From: Deltaproteobacteria bacterium
GTDB taxonomy: Bacteria > Myxococcota > Kuafuiibacteriia > Kuafuiibacteriales > Kuafuiibacteriaceae
Length of the DNA stretch: 64,000 bases
Direction of reading: 5' to 3'
NCBI GenBank assembly: GCA_020632995.1
Contig: JACKEN010000001.1
Location: 776,001-840,000, forward strand
The notes beneath the pieces were generated by a model that was not told where the DNA came from, did no database searches, and worked only from the letters and a program-made list of their open reading frames with translations. Shown here in pieces: positions 25,425 through 34,700 of the stretch (its first letter is position 1; each line of letters opens with the position of its first letter). A program made the translations under genes and the position numbers.

Positions 25425-27899
25425 TTGAGCGAGGCGCTGGCGCCGCTCCTGAAGCCGCTCCAGTTCGCGGCGCGCAACGACTTCGCCAACCTGCGGGTGG
25501 TGAAGGGGCTGGAGGCCGCTCTGCAACGCGGCTTGCCGGCCCTCCAGGGTCGAGCCACCGACGAGACCGTGGCGGAGGTCCGGGGCCTGATCGCAGGCCT
25601 CGACGCCGCGCCCCTGCCCGACAAGCGCGCCCGCATCAGCCGGCTCCTCGCGCTCCTCGCGGGGGTCGATGCGCCCGCGTCGCCAGCTCCGCCGCCACCC
25701 GCTGCCCCCCCGCCGGCCGCGCCCCGGGCCCGGCCCGCCCCGTCGGGCAAGAAGGTCCGCCAGGCAGCGCCCAAGGCCGAGGTGAACGCGACAGGGCGGC
25801 GGGTGAAGATGGCCGCGGTCAACCCGGGCACCCCCCTGGCCGAGGTGGTCGGGGTGGGGCCGAAGACGGCGGAGCGCCTCGCCGCCCGGGGCCTGAAGAC
25901 GGTGCAGGACGCGCTCTTCTTCCTCCCCCTGGGCTACGAGGACCGCACCGCGTTCCGCCCCATCGCCACCCTCGCCGCGGGGGAGCGGGTCATGGTGCGG
26001 GGTGAGGTCCTGGCCGCCACGGTGCGGCCGGCCGGGCGCGGCAAGCGGGTCTTCGAGCTGGCGGTGGGGGACGGCACCGGCACCCTCAGCTGCCGGTTCT
26101 TTCGCTTCTACCAGGGCCAGATGGAGAGCCGATATCCGCGGGGCACCCAGGTGGTGGTGAGCGGCGCGGTGACCCAGTGGGGCGCGATGCGCCAGATGGT
26201 GCACCCCGAGATCGAGGTGCTAGGCGTCTCGAGCGAGGTCGAGCCGGAGGGGCTGGTGCCGCGCTATCCGGACATCGAGGGGGTGCCGGCGAAGAAGCTG
26301 AGGGCGATCCTCACCGAGCTGGCCGAGGCCGCGGCGGTCCAAGTGCAAGATCACCTGCCGGGGCCGCTCTTGGACGCCCTGCGCCTGCCCGCGCTGTCCG
26401 AGGCGGTGCTGCGGGCCCACCGGCCGGAGCCGGGGGACGCGGCAGAGGGCGAGGCCCTGCACGCGATGCGGGCCCGGCTGGTGTTCGATGAGCTGCTCCT
26501 CTTGCAGCTGGCCCTGGGGCTCGCGCGGCAGGGGCGGGAGGCGGAGCCGGGGGTGGTGAGCGCGGCGCCCGAGGGCTGGCGGGCCCTCGCGAGGCGGGTG
26601 CTGCCCTTCGAGCCGACCCCTGCCCAGGCCCGGGCCCTGGACGAGATCACTTGCGACATGGCCGGGCCTCGGCCCATGAACCGCCTCCTGCAGGGCGACG
26701 TGGGGGCGGGGAAGACCGCGGTGGCCTTCGTGGCCGCGGCGGTGGCCTGCGCGGCGGGTCGGCAGGCTGCCTTGCTCGTGCCGACCGAGATCCTGGCCGA
26801 GCAGCACTTCGCCAACGCCCAGCGCATGCTGGGCCCGGCCGGGATCCGGGCCGCCCTCCTCACCGGCTCGACCAAGACCTCCGAGCGCCGGTGGCTGCTC
26901 TCGCAGCTCCGGGCGGGGGAGCTGCACCTGCTGATCGGCACCCACGCCCTCCTGGAGCCGGCGGTGGTGTTCAAGGACCTCGGCCTCGCCATCGTGGACG
27001 AGCAGCACCGCTTCGGGGTGGAGCAGCGGGCGGCCCTCGCCGCGAAGCGGGAGGCAGAGGTCCCCGACGTGCTGGTGATGACCGCGACCCCGATCCCGCG
27101 CACCCTGGCCCTCACCGCCTACGGAGACCTGCGGGTCACCATCATCGACGCGCTGCCCCCGGGGCGGAGCCCGACCGAGACGCGGGTGTTCGGGCCGCGT
27201 CGGCGCGAGCAGGCCCTGGAGGTCCTGAGGGCCGAGGTGGCGGCGGGGCGGCAGGGCTTCGTGGTGTTCCCGCTCATCGAGGCCTCGGACAAGCTGGAGC
27301 TGAAGGCGGCCACCGAGGAGCTGAAGAGCTTGCAGGAGAGCTTGCCCGGTGTGCAGGTGGGCTTGCTCCACGGGCGGATGTCGGCCGACGACAAGGCGGC
27401 GGTGATGGCGCGCTTCGTCCGGGGCGAGGTGCACGTGCTGGTGAGCACCACGGTGATCGAGGTGGGGGTCGACGTGCCCAACGCCACGGTGATGATGGTC
27501 GAGAACGCGGAGCGCTTCGGGCTCAGCCAGCTCCACCAGCTGCGGGGCCGGGTGGGGCGCGGCGCCCACCGGGGCCGGTGCCTCCTGGTGGCGGGCGGAG
27601 CTGCGGCCGAGGGCATGGAGCGCCTGGCGGTGCTCGAGGCGTCCTCCGACGGGTTCTTCGTGGCCGAGCGCGATCTGGAGCTGCGCGGCCCGGGTGAGGT
27701 GCTCGGCACCCGTCAATCCGGCTTGCCGGAACTCGCCCTCGCCGATCTGGTGCGCGACGCCCCGGTGCTCGAGCGGGCCCGTCAGGCGGCGGAGGCGCTC
27801 CTGGCGCAGGACCCAGACCTCGACGCGCCGGCCCACCGGGCGCTGGCGAGCGAGGTCCGGCGCCGCTTCGCGGAGCGGCTCGCCCTCGTGCGGGCGTGA
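25425..27899 (+). CDS. recG: ATP-dependent DNA helicase RecG
   Basis: 824 aa with a TTG start immediately after greA. It remodels stalled replication forks and branched DNA. An N-terminal extension of about 120 residues, including a Pro/Ala-rich linker, precedes the wedge domain (VVGVGPKTAERLAARGLKTVQD). The helicase core shows Walker A GDVGAGKT near residue 425, the DEQH box near 525, TATPIPRTLAL and motif VI (RVGRGAHRGRC). RecG of E. coli is about 690 aa, so the extension is lineage-specific. A later start would shorten the extension; the TTG is favoured by the tight greA junction. Confidence 0.95.
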   Translation: MSEALAPLLKPLQFAARNDFANLRVVKGLEAALQRGLPALQGRATDETVAEVRGLIAGLDAAPLPDKRARISRLLALLAGVDAPASPAPPPPAAPPPAAPRARPAPSGKKVRQAAPKAEVNATGRRVKMAAVNPGTPLAEVVGVGPKTAERLAARGLKTVQDALFFLPLGYEDRTAFRPIATLAAGERVMVRGEVLAATVRPAGRGKRVFELAVGDGTGTLSCRFFRFYQGQMESRYPRGTQVVVSGAVTQWGAMRQMVHPEIEVLGVSSEVEPEGLVPRYPDIEGVPAKKLRAILTELAEAAAVQVQDHLPGPLLDALRLPALSEAVLRAHRPEPGDAAEGEALHAMRARLVFDELLLLQLALGLARQGREAEPGVVSAAPEGWRALARRVLPFEPTPAQARALDEITCDMAGPRPMNRLLQGDVGAGKTAVAFVAAAVACAAGRQAALLVPTEILAEQHFANAQRMLGPAGIRAALLTGSTKTSERRWLLSQLRAGELHLLIGTHALLEPAVVFKDLGLAIVDEQHRFGVEQRAALAAKREAEVPDVLVMTATPIPRTLALTAYGDLRVTIIDALPPGRSPTETRVFGPRRREQALEVLRAEVAAGRQGFVVFPLIEASDKLELKAATEELKSLQESLPGVQVGLLHGRMSADDKAAVMARFVRGEVHVLVSTTVIEVGVDVPNATVMMVENAERFGLSQLHQLRGRVGRGAHRGRCLLVAGGAAAEGMERLAVLEASSDGFFVAERDLELRGPGEVLGTRQSGLPELALADLVRDAPVLERARQAAEALLAQDPDLDAPAHRALASEVRRRFAERLALVRA

Positions 27900-27904
27900 G
27901 CCGG

Positions 27905-28606
27905 TCAGAGCTTCAGCGACAGCTCCACGTCGGCGCCCAGGGGGCCCGACACGAAGCCGCCGCCGACCGCGCGCACCCGCGCCAGGTAGTCGGGGGCGGC
28001 GTCGGTGTTGTCGGCAAGAACGCATCCACCCTGGCGGAGGCGGGGGCCGAGGAGGTCCAGGATCGGGGCATAGAGGGGCTTGTGGCCGTCGAGGAGCACG
28101 AGATCGATCGACTCGGGCAGCCCCCGGGCGAGGGTCTCGAGCGCGTCGCCTTCACGGATCTCGACCAGGTCCTCGAGGCCCGCCGCCGCCAGGTTCGCGC
28201 GGGCGCGGGCGATCTTGGCCGGCTCCAGCTCGGTGCCGATCAGGCGGCCGCCCCCGTTGTCCCGCAAGGCCGCGGCGAGGTGGAGGGTCGAGACGCCGAA
28301 GGAGGTCCCGAACTCCACGATCGTCCGCGCGCCCATGGCGCGGGCCTGCATGTAGAGCAGGCGTGCGGTGTCCCGGGAGACCGCCAGGTAGAGCTCCCGG
28401 GCCAGGCCGTAGAGGTGGCGGTAGTCCTGCTCCGCGCCGGACTGCAAGCGAGCCTGCTGCTCGGGGGTCATCGTGGCGAGGACCTGTCGCGCCTGGACCC
28501 GGTTGGCCTCCACGTCCTCGAAGATCCGCTCGAGGAGCTGCGCCACCCGGGGGCTGTCGAGGGTGCAGCCCAGTGTGTCTGCTTCGGTCGCCGCGCGCAG
28601 CTCCAT
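27905..28606 (-). CDS. Class I SAM-dependent methyltransferase (O-methyltransferase-like)
   Basis: 233 aa. The Rossmann-like SAM-binding core has motif I TIVEFGTSFG (about 95-104), an acidic residue after strand 2 (GTELEPAKIARA) and DLVLLDGHKP as motif IV. It resembles the catechol or small-molecule O-methyltransferase group, but the substrate is unknown. An N-terminal helical segment of about 80 residues precedes the core. Cytoplasmic. Its stop faces recG. A TAGACT hexamer lies 8 nt upstream of the ATG and no Shine-Dalgarno is visible. Confidence 0.85.
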   Translation of the reverse strand: MELRAATEADTLGCTLDSPRVAQLLERIFEDVEANRVQARQVLATMTPEQQARLQSGAEQDYRHLYGLARELYLAVSRDTARLLYMQARAMGARTIVEFGTSFGVSTLHLAAALRDNGGGRLIGTELEPAKIARARANLAAAGLEDLVEIREGDALETLARGLPESIDLVLLDGHKPLYAPILDLLGPRLRQGGCVLADNTDAAPDYLARVRAVGGGFVSGPLGADVELSLKL

Positions 28607-28614
28607 GGCGCGCG

Positions 28615-28620
28615 AGTCTA
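28615..28620 (-). promoter_or_regulatory. Candidate -10 of the methyltransferase gene
   Basis: Minus-strand TAGACT (4 of 6 consensus positions) ends 8 nt before the ATG at 28606. A TGGAGC 17 nt further upstream is a weak -35. Confidence 0.35.
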
Positions 28621-28651
28621 CACGCGCTCCGCCAGCCGCTCCACGCGTGTT

Positions 28652-29569
28652 CTATCGGCGCGCCCCCGGCGGGAGCACCTGGACCTGCTCGGCCGGGCGG
28701 TTCAGCTGCTGGGCGGTGAGGCGCTGGGCGATGGAGAGCGCCCCGGTGCCGACCACCACCAGGATCGCGAGCAAGAGGACGCCCTTCTTCCAGCGCTTGG
28801 TGTCCTCCGCCGCCTCGCTGCGCTGCATGGTGGAGAAGGTGAGGATCGTCCCGATCTGCTGGAGGTACCTGTTCACGCGCTCGGCCTCGGGCTGCAGGAC
28901 CTTCAGCTCGCGGTAGCGCTCGAGCGCGTACTCCAGGCGGTGGGCCTTCAGGCAGGCGGTGATGAAGGCCTGGTGCGCGCGATCGTCGCTCAGGTCGTCG
29001 TTCATCGCCGCCCACTGGGTCGCCAGTGAGTCCAACATCGCGTCGTTCTTCGGCTGGCGGGGGTTGGTCTTGCCGGTGTGGGGCTGCACCACGACGGTGG
29101 GCGGGCTCTCGGAGGGGGTGCGCGCGAGGTCGATGAAGCTCGAGCGGAAGCGCCACGAGCTGTCGTCGACGTCGATCACCACCGCCATGCCGGTCTCGGT
29201 GGTGCGCACCACCCGGCCCTCGAAGCGCATGCTGAAGTTGTTCATCACGCACCAGTCGACGAGGACCTGGGTGCGGAAGGGCAGGGGCTTGTCGGTCTCG
29301 ACCCACATGCCGGTGACCGACGCGTTGGTGACCCGTCCTGAGGCGTTGTGGTCGTTGGGCTGCTGGACGGTGGCCCGGACGTAGCTGCGGGTCAGGTCGT
29401 AGCGCTCGAAGCCGCGGCGCGAGGGGAGGGAGCCGCTGGGCGTCTCATTGAGGACCGCGTCCTCATCGAGGAACGAGGGGCGACCCATGTCCTCGGTCAC
29501 CGAGAGATCTCCGGTCCACAGGATGTCGACGCCGATGTCGGAGTAGAACCGGTTGGCCGAGGGGTCCAT
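28652..29569 (-). CDS. PilZ-domain protein with C-terminal membrane anchor
   Basis: 305 aa from the ATG at 29569, preceded by agaggg. A PilZ domain (about 50-140) has the c-di-GMP binding residues RRGFERYDLTR (Arg pair around 51-56) and NASVTG (82-87, matching D/NxSxxG). A helical region (about 175-250) follows, then one membrane helix (about 265-285, VLLLAILVVVGTGALSIA) and a short tail. It is divergent from the minor-pilin operon, so a role in c-di-GMP control of type IV pili is a reasonable inference. Both binding motifs are intact, so it should bind the nucleotide. Confidence 0.88.
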   Translation of the reverse strand: MDPSANRFYSDIGVDILWTGDLSVTEDMGRPSFLDEDAVLNETPSGSLPSRRGFERYDLTRSYVRATVQQPNDHNASGRVTNASVTGMWVETDKPLPFRTQVLVDWCVMNNFSMRFEGRVVRTTETGMAVVIDVDDSSWRFRSSFIDLARTPSESPPTVVVQPHTGKTNPRQPKNDAMLDSLATQWAAMNDDLSDDRAHQAFITACLKAHRLEYALERYRELKVLQPEAERVNRYLQQIGTILTFSTMQRSEAAEDTKRWKKGVLLLAILVVVGTGALSIAQRLTAQQLNRPAEQVQVLPPGARR

Positions 29570-29598
29570 CAACCCTCTGATTCGGAGGTGCGGGCGCG

Positions 29599-29626
29599 CG
29601 CTTTAGGGTGCGGTACCCCTCAAGCG
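29599..29626. promoter_or_regulatory. Imperfect inverted repeat between PilZ gene and pilin operon
   Basis: CGCTTTAGGGT (29599-29609), 5-nt centre, ACCCCTCAAGCG (29615-29626), pairing at 10 positions with one mismatch and one bulge. It is central in the 88-bp divergent region and could be an operator for both transcripts. Confidence 0.45.
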
Positions 29627-29657
29627 GCGCCGGGATCCGACGAACTGACCCAGCGTG

Positions 29658-30155
29658 ATGGCCTACCGGAGAGGCGCGCGCGGCGTGACGTTGATCGAGA
29701 CCCTGGTGTCGGTGGCGATCCTCGGGGTGGGCGTGCTGAGCCTCACCCGGATGACGGTCTTCAGCGAGCACGGCCTGGCCGAGAGCCGCACCCGGGTGGC
29801 CGCCCTCAAGCTGGCAGAGCAGCGCGCGGAGCGGCTGGTCACCCTGGCCACCACCGATCTTCCGAGCTGCCCCACCGCAGGGGGCTGCCGGCAGGACCGG
29901 ACCGCCTACAGCCCGGCCAAGGCGGCGGACGCGACCTACCCGTGCACCGAGATGGTGGACGGGATGTCGGTGGCAGACCCCAACGTGGCGGGGCCCGCGG
30001 AGGCGAAGTTCCGCGTGGACACCACCGTCGTCGCACACCCGGATCCGGGCCAGCTGGCCGGCGCCCAGGTGATCACGGTGAGCGCGTGCTGGACGGACCT
30101 GGATGGCACCGTCCAGGAGGTGCAGGTCCAGCGCATGCTGGTCCCGGAGATCTGA
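29658..30155 (+). CDS. pilV: Type IV pilus minor pilin, PilV-like
   Basis: 165 aa. The ATG at 29658 is preferred to the overlapping GTG at 29655. The class III signal GARG/VTLIETLVSVAIL is followed by the N-methylation Glu at +5 and the hydrophobic alpha-1 helix. The globular part has a Cys pair (CPTAGGC) and a later Cys pair. PilV-family pseudopilins prime pilus assembly at the inner membrane and sit at the pilus tip. First gene of pilV-pilW-pilX-pilY1, with a 1-nt gap to pilW. Confidence 0.88.
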   Translation: MAYRRGARGVTLIETLVSVAILGVGVLSLTRMTVFSEHGLAESRTRVAALKLAEQRAERLVTLATTDLPSCPTAGGCRQDRTAYSPAKAADATYPCTEMVDGMSVADPNVAGPAEAKFRVDTTVVAHPDPGQLAGAQVITVSACWTDLDGTVQEVQVQRMLVPEI

Positions 30156-30156
30156 C

Positions 30157-31212
30157 ATGACAGGCCACAAGAAGGCCCGAGCGGGCTTCACCCTCATCGA
30201 GCTCATGGTCAGCATGACGGTCGGCCTCTTCGTGTTGGCCGCCGCGGTGCAGCTCACCTCGGACCAGTCGCGCCTCCTCGGGCGCGCCTCGAGCCGCCTG
30301 GAGATGCACCAGGCCGCGCGCCTGGCCACCGATCTGCTGGCGCAAGACCTCCGGCACGCGAGCGTGGGCCTCGGCTACCGACCCGACGGCACCTTCGCCG
30401 GGCTCAGCCGCGGCAACTTCACCGTCTCCGGCGGCGCGAGCTTCCAGGCGGACGATCGGGTCGTGACCCTGAGCTCAGGCACGGTGCGCACCGACGACAT
30501 CGGCATCCGGCTGGCGGCGGGCTCGATCCGCACCGTCGCGTCGTACTCCGCCGCCACCGCCCAGCTCTGCGCGGGCGCGGACCTCGAAGCGGGGGAGGTG
30601 GTCGTCCTGTTGACCCGCGAGGGGCTGCACGCCCGCACCGTGCAGGTCTCGGCGTTCGGCCCCGCGGTCTGCCGCGATGGCACCTGCGTCCAGGGCTGCG
30701 AGGACGTGACCTTCGCCTCGGACAGCTCCTACCTGTCCGACGTCGAGGCGACCAACGCGGACTACACCGAGGGCGAGATGGCCGGTGAGTTCCAGCATCT
30801 GGTGTGGTTCCTGGTCGCCGACGCGAACGGCCGCGGGCTCCTGCAGCGGGCGGAGGTCACCGCGCAGAACCCCTGCGCCGCGGCGGACGAGACCTGCGGC
30901 GGCACCGTCGCCGACAACGTGGAGTTCCTCCAGGCCTCGGTCTGGCAGTGGGACGAGGACACCCAGACCTGGGTGGATCGGACCACGGCGGGCGACCTCA
31001 CCGACCGCAGCCGGGTCCGGATCGATCTGGAGCTTGGCGTCCGCGCCGCGCACTCCGACGAGCGCGACGCCGACCAAGCCGTGCTGCGGTCCGAGCTGTC
31101 GCCCACCGTCTGCGTGCCCGGGCCGTGCGGGCGTCCGCGCGACAAGGTCCAGCGCTACGCGGTGCGCTCGAGTGTCGAGATTCGAAACTCCGGGCGCATG
31201 CAGATCCGCTAA
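30157..31212 (+). CDS. pilW: Type IV pilus minor pilin, PilW-like
   Basis: 351 aa. The ATG at 30157 immediately follows the pilV stop. A short leader (GHKKARAG/FTLIELMVSM) has the prepilin cleavage site and Glu+5. The length and large globular domain with several Cys (CRDGTCVQGCEDV) fit PilW, the larger minor pilin linking the PilY1 tip adhesin to the initiation complex. Processing would be by the PilD peptidase, which is encoded elsewhere. An upstream in-frame start at 30103 would overlap pilV and lengthen the leader unnaturally. Confidence 0.88.
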   Translation: MTGHKKARAGFTLIELMVSMTVGLFVLAAAVQLTSDQSRLLGRASSRLEMHQAARLATDLLAQDLRHASVGLGYRPDGTFAGLSRGNFTVSGGASFQADDRVVTLSSGTVRTDDIGIRLAAGSIRTVASYSAATAQLCAGADLEAGEVVVLLTREGLHARTVQVSAFGPAVCRDGTCVQGCEDVTFASDSSYLSDVEATNADYTEGEMAGEFQHLVWFLVADANGRGLLQRAEVTAQNPCAAADETCGGTVADNVEFLQASVWQWDEDTQTWVDRTTAGDLTDRSRVRIDLELGVRAAHSDERDADQAVLRSELSPTVCVPGPCGRPRDKVQRYAVRSSVEIRNSGRMQIR

Positions 31213-31263
31213 TCGCTCAAGCGTCTCTGCCATACGTCGACCCTGACGAGCATGGAGGCGCAC

Positions 31264-31767
31264 ATGAAGAGCCCTCGTCGCCGCGCAAGGCGCGGTTTCA
31301 CCCTCCTCACCTTGATCACCCTCCTCGCGGTCGGGGCGGTCGCGGCCACGATCCTGATCGTGGAGCTGAGCAGCGAGCGGGACATCCTGCTCGTGCAGCG
31401 CCAGCGGGAGGAGGCCCGAGAGGCGGCGGAGGGCGGCCTGATGGAGGTCCTCAACGCACAAGGGCTCTCCTACATGCTGCCGGAGGCCGACACGCCGAAC
31501 CTCGAGGTGCAATACACCCCGCCGGCCCAGAGCGTGTTCGACAACCCCACCGTCTACCGGGGCAGCCGGAGCTACGACGCCACCATCCGCCTGGTCCGCA
31601 TGGCCCCCATGCTGGAGAGCTCCCACTCGGTGGTGCGCGCGGTGCTCTTCGAGGTCGCGGTCGACGCGGAGGCCGGCGACGGGACCACGGCGGGGGTCGA
31701 GGCCGAGGTCTATCGCGTGGTCTCGAGCCAGTCCGGGATGATCCAGCCCCGCGTGCACGGGCGCTAG
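31264..31767 (+). CDS. pilX: Type IV pilus minor pilin, PilX-like, lacking Glu5
   Basis: 167 aa. The start at 31264 is set by GGAGG at 31254-31258; an ATG at 31252 lies upstream of that site. The class III leader reads RRARRG/FTLLTLITLLAV, so position +5 of the mature protein is Thr rather than the near-invariant Glu. Among pseudopilins, only GspK-type tip subunits regularly lack this Glu, which fits a tip position. The position between pilW and pilY1 matches pilX. Small globular domain without obvious Cys. Confidence 0.8.
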   Translation: MKSPRRRARRGFTLLTLITLLAVGAVAATILIVELSSERDILLVQRQREEAREAAEGGLMEVLNAQGLSYMLPEADTPNLEVQYTPPAQSVFDNPTVYRGSRSYDATIRLVRMAPMLESSHSVVRAVLFEVAVDAEAGDGTTAGVEAEVYRVVSSQSGMIQPRVHGR

Positions 31768-31776
31768 GAGGTCGAG

Positions 31777-34700
31777 ATGCTCATGTCAGGCGCCGTTGCA
31801 GTGCTCATCGCCACCGGGTTCGTCGGGCAGTACCCCGACGCCCTGGACCACCTCCGCGCGGGCGACGTCGTCCCGCAGGTCGGCTTGCTCTTGGACCGCT
31901 CGGGTTCGATGGACTGGGGGGACGCGCCCACCGCGTGCACCTGGTTCGCCCAGCAGTGCCCATCCGGGCACATCGGCTCCATCTGGGGCTGGGACTACTG
32001 CAAGGCGAACTGCCCGTGTGATGACGACATGGGCGACTGCGACTCCAACGCGGAGTGCAAGTCCGGCTACTGCGCCAACAACGTGGGCGCGGCCTACGGG
32101 CAGGATCCGACCCTGGACGTCTGCCGACCCAACCCCTCCGGCACCGCGGTCACCGCGACCCTGAACAAGAACGAGCAGATGAAGGCGGTGCTGGTCGGGT
32201 GTCGGAACGAGCGCGACGGCATCCTCGACCAGTGGGCGGATCGCATCAACTTCTCGGTCTGGGAGTTCGGCTCCACCACCGCGATGAAGGTCCCCTTCGA
32301 CTCGACCCTGGCCGCGCTCGAGGCCGGCGTGATGGACGTGCCTGCCTCCGGATCGACGTACATGACCAAGGGCCTGCGGGACCACGGGAAGTACTTCAAC
32401 ACCTACTTCACCGGCGCGAACACCCTCGGCTGCCGACCGAACTTCCTCGTGATGCTGAGCGACGGCAACCCCAACGGCGGGGCGTCGACCTTCGACTACG
32501 AGTGCACCTCGCCGGTGGAGTCCAAGTACGTCTCCGCCAACCAGCCCTGGTTCGGCTCGGACTACCTGAACCGGCACGAGGATCTGCTGTGCAGCGTGCC
32601 GGGCAACCAGGACATCAAGACGTACACCATCGGCTTCGGCCAGCCGGGTGACTTCAGCCCCACCAACCTCCAGAACATCGCGGACTACGGCGGCGGCGAG
32701 TACTTCTACGCGTCCGACGCCGACCAGCTCAGCGAGTCCTTCGAGCACATCATCAGCGCGATCGTCTCGCGGAGCGCCCTGTTCTTCGCGCCGATCGCGA
32801 TCCAGACCGAGTCCATGTTCTCCGGCAACTTCGCCTACACCGCCGCGTTCAAGCCGCAGGCGGGCGGGCCGTGGCGCGGCACCCTGAAGAAGCACTGCGT
32901 GGTCCCCTCGATCACCTCCACCGGGCAGTACGACACGAGCGTCGACTCCTGCATCTTCATCTCCCCGGATGGCCAGAACCTCGAGACGAACCCCAACGTG
33001 ATGGACATGTGGACCGGAGTCCGCTCCGTGGCGGCGGACATCGGCGGCGCGGGCGCGGTGGTGCTGCGACAGATGGGCACCAACCAGGGCGGTGTGCCGG
33101 TGACGCCGTACTGGGGGCATCGCAACATCGTCTCCTGGCGCCCGGGGACATCGCAGTACGTCAGCGTCGCCCCCAGCACGTGGACGCGCGACGACAGCTG
33201 GAGCAACGGCTGCGAGCACGCGCGGGTGCTGAACCACCTGCACGGCTACACCTGGGACGCGAACTGCACCAACGGCAACCCCGTGGCCGCGGCGGGCTGG
33301 CCGGTGGGCGACCCCGTCCACTTCGCGCCCCTCCTGCTCACCTACGGCGACTGCGAGGACACCTCCGGCGCGCCGGTGGCGGGCGTCTGCTACCTGGTGT
33401 CGGGCATGAACGACGGCATGCTGCACTTCTTCGACGCGGCGGACGGTCGCGAGACCACCGCGCTGGTGCCGGCGGAGCTGTGGAAGCCCAACGGAGTCAA
33501 CTCCTCTCCGATCTACGAGATGGAGGACCAGCCCAACCTCAGCTTCACCCACCGGTACTACGTCGACGGCGGCGCGCGGCTCTACCACGAGGACGTGGAC
33601 GGCGACGGGCACATCGACGCCGGTGAGAAGGCCGACCTCGTGTTCGGCCTGGGGCGGGGCGGCCGCGCCTACTACCGGATCCCGGTGAGCCGCCTGGTCA
33701 ATGGTGCGTTGAACGCGACCGACAACCCCATCCTCCCGCTCCTCCCCGAGGCCGGGACCAGCCTGGCGGAGCTGAAGGACACCTGGGCCGCGCCCTGGTT
33801 GGGCAAGCTCAGGAAGGGCACCGACGTGTGGCGGGTGGCGGTGGTCCCGAGTGGGCACGAGAAGCACCTGGACTTCCCGGTCGGGGTGGGTGAGGTGCCG
33901 AAGGCGCCCGCGCCCCCCGCGCTGGATCTGTCCAACGCGCTCTCGGTGGCGTGCTCGGGCGCAGGCGGGGTTGCGGAGTTCAACGGCTACGACAGCGCGT
34001 GGTGCTCCGCCTTCTCGAGGCCGGGCTGCATCGGCAACGGCACCGACCCGTGCTACGACGCCGCGGGCCTGCCCCAGGACCTCGCCTACCCGATCGGGTT
34101 CGACGACGGGGTCTGGGAGGCCGGCGCGCTGCGGGCGAAGTTCGACACCTTCCAGCTCGACCCGAACGACGTCCTCCGCATCGAGGACCGGGCCGGCAAC
34201 GTCGTGGGTGAGTTCACGAACAACGACCTCGGCGGGCGCTGGACGCCTTGGGTGTATGGGAACCGCCTGGTGCTGCACCTGATCACGGACGGCGTGGACA
34301 CCGGCGACTCGGGCTACTCGGTGCACTCGCTCGAGTGGATGCCGGTGGCGCGCTCCGACGAGAGCGGCCAGGCCCCGGGCCGGATCTCCGGCTGGACGCT
34401 GGGGCGGGACAGCCACCCCTCGGTCTACGTGCTGGACCTCGACCGGTGGAACGGCGCCCCGGTGGAGGCCTTCGCCAAGCGGGTGAGCGCGGACGGCGTG
34501 CTCCTGCGCTTCACCAACGACTGCGAGGGCCTGGACGGCTCACGGTGCATCGACGCCGCCACCTCGCCGGATCTCGCGGACATGGTCTGCCCGATCTCGG
34601 CCGAGGTCTCGGGCTACAGCGAGGCGGGGGAGCTGCGGGCGATGTACTGGGCCGACGAGTGCGCCCAGATCTGGAAGGCGTGGACGCCCGACTACGGCGC

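Noticed and set aside
31786..34416. 876-aa minus-strand open frame opposite pilY1
   Set aside because: Composition is Val/Gly/Arg/His-rich mirror coding of the PilY1 frame; no start signal and no motifs.
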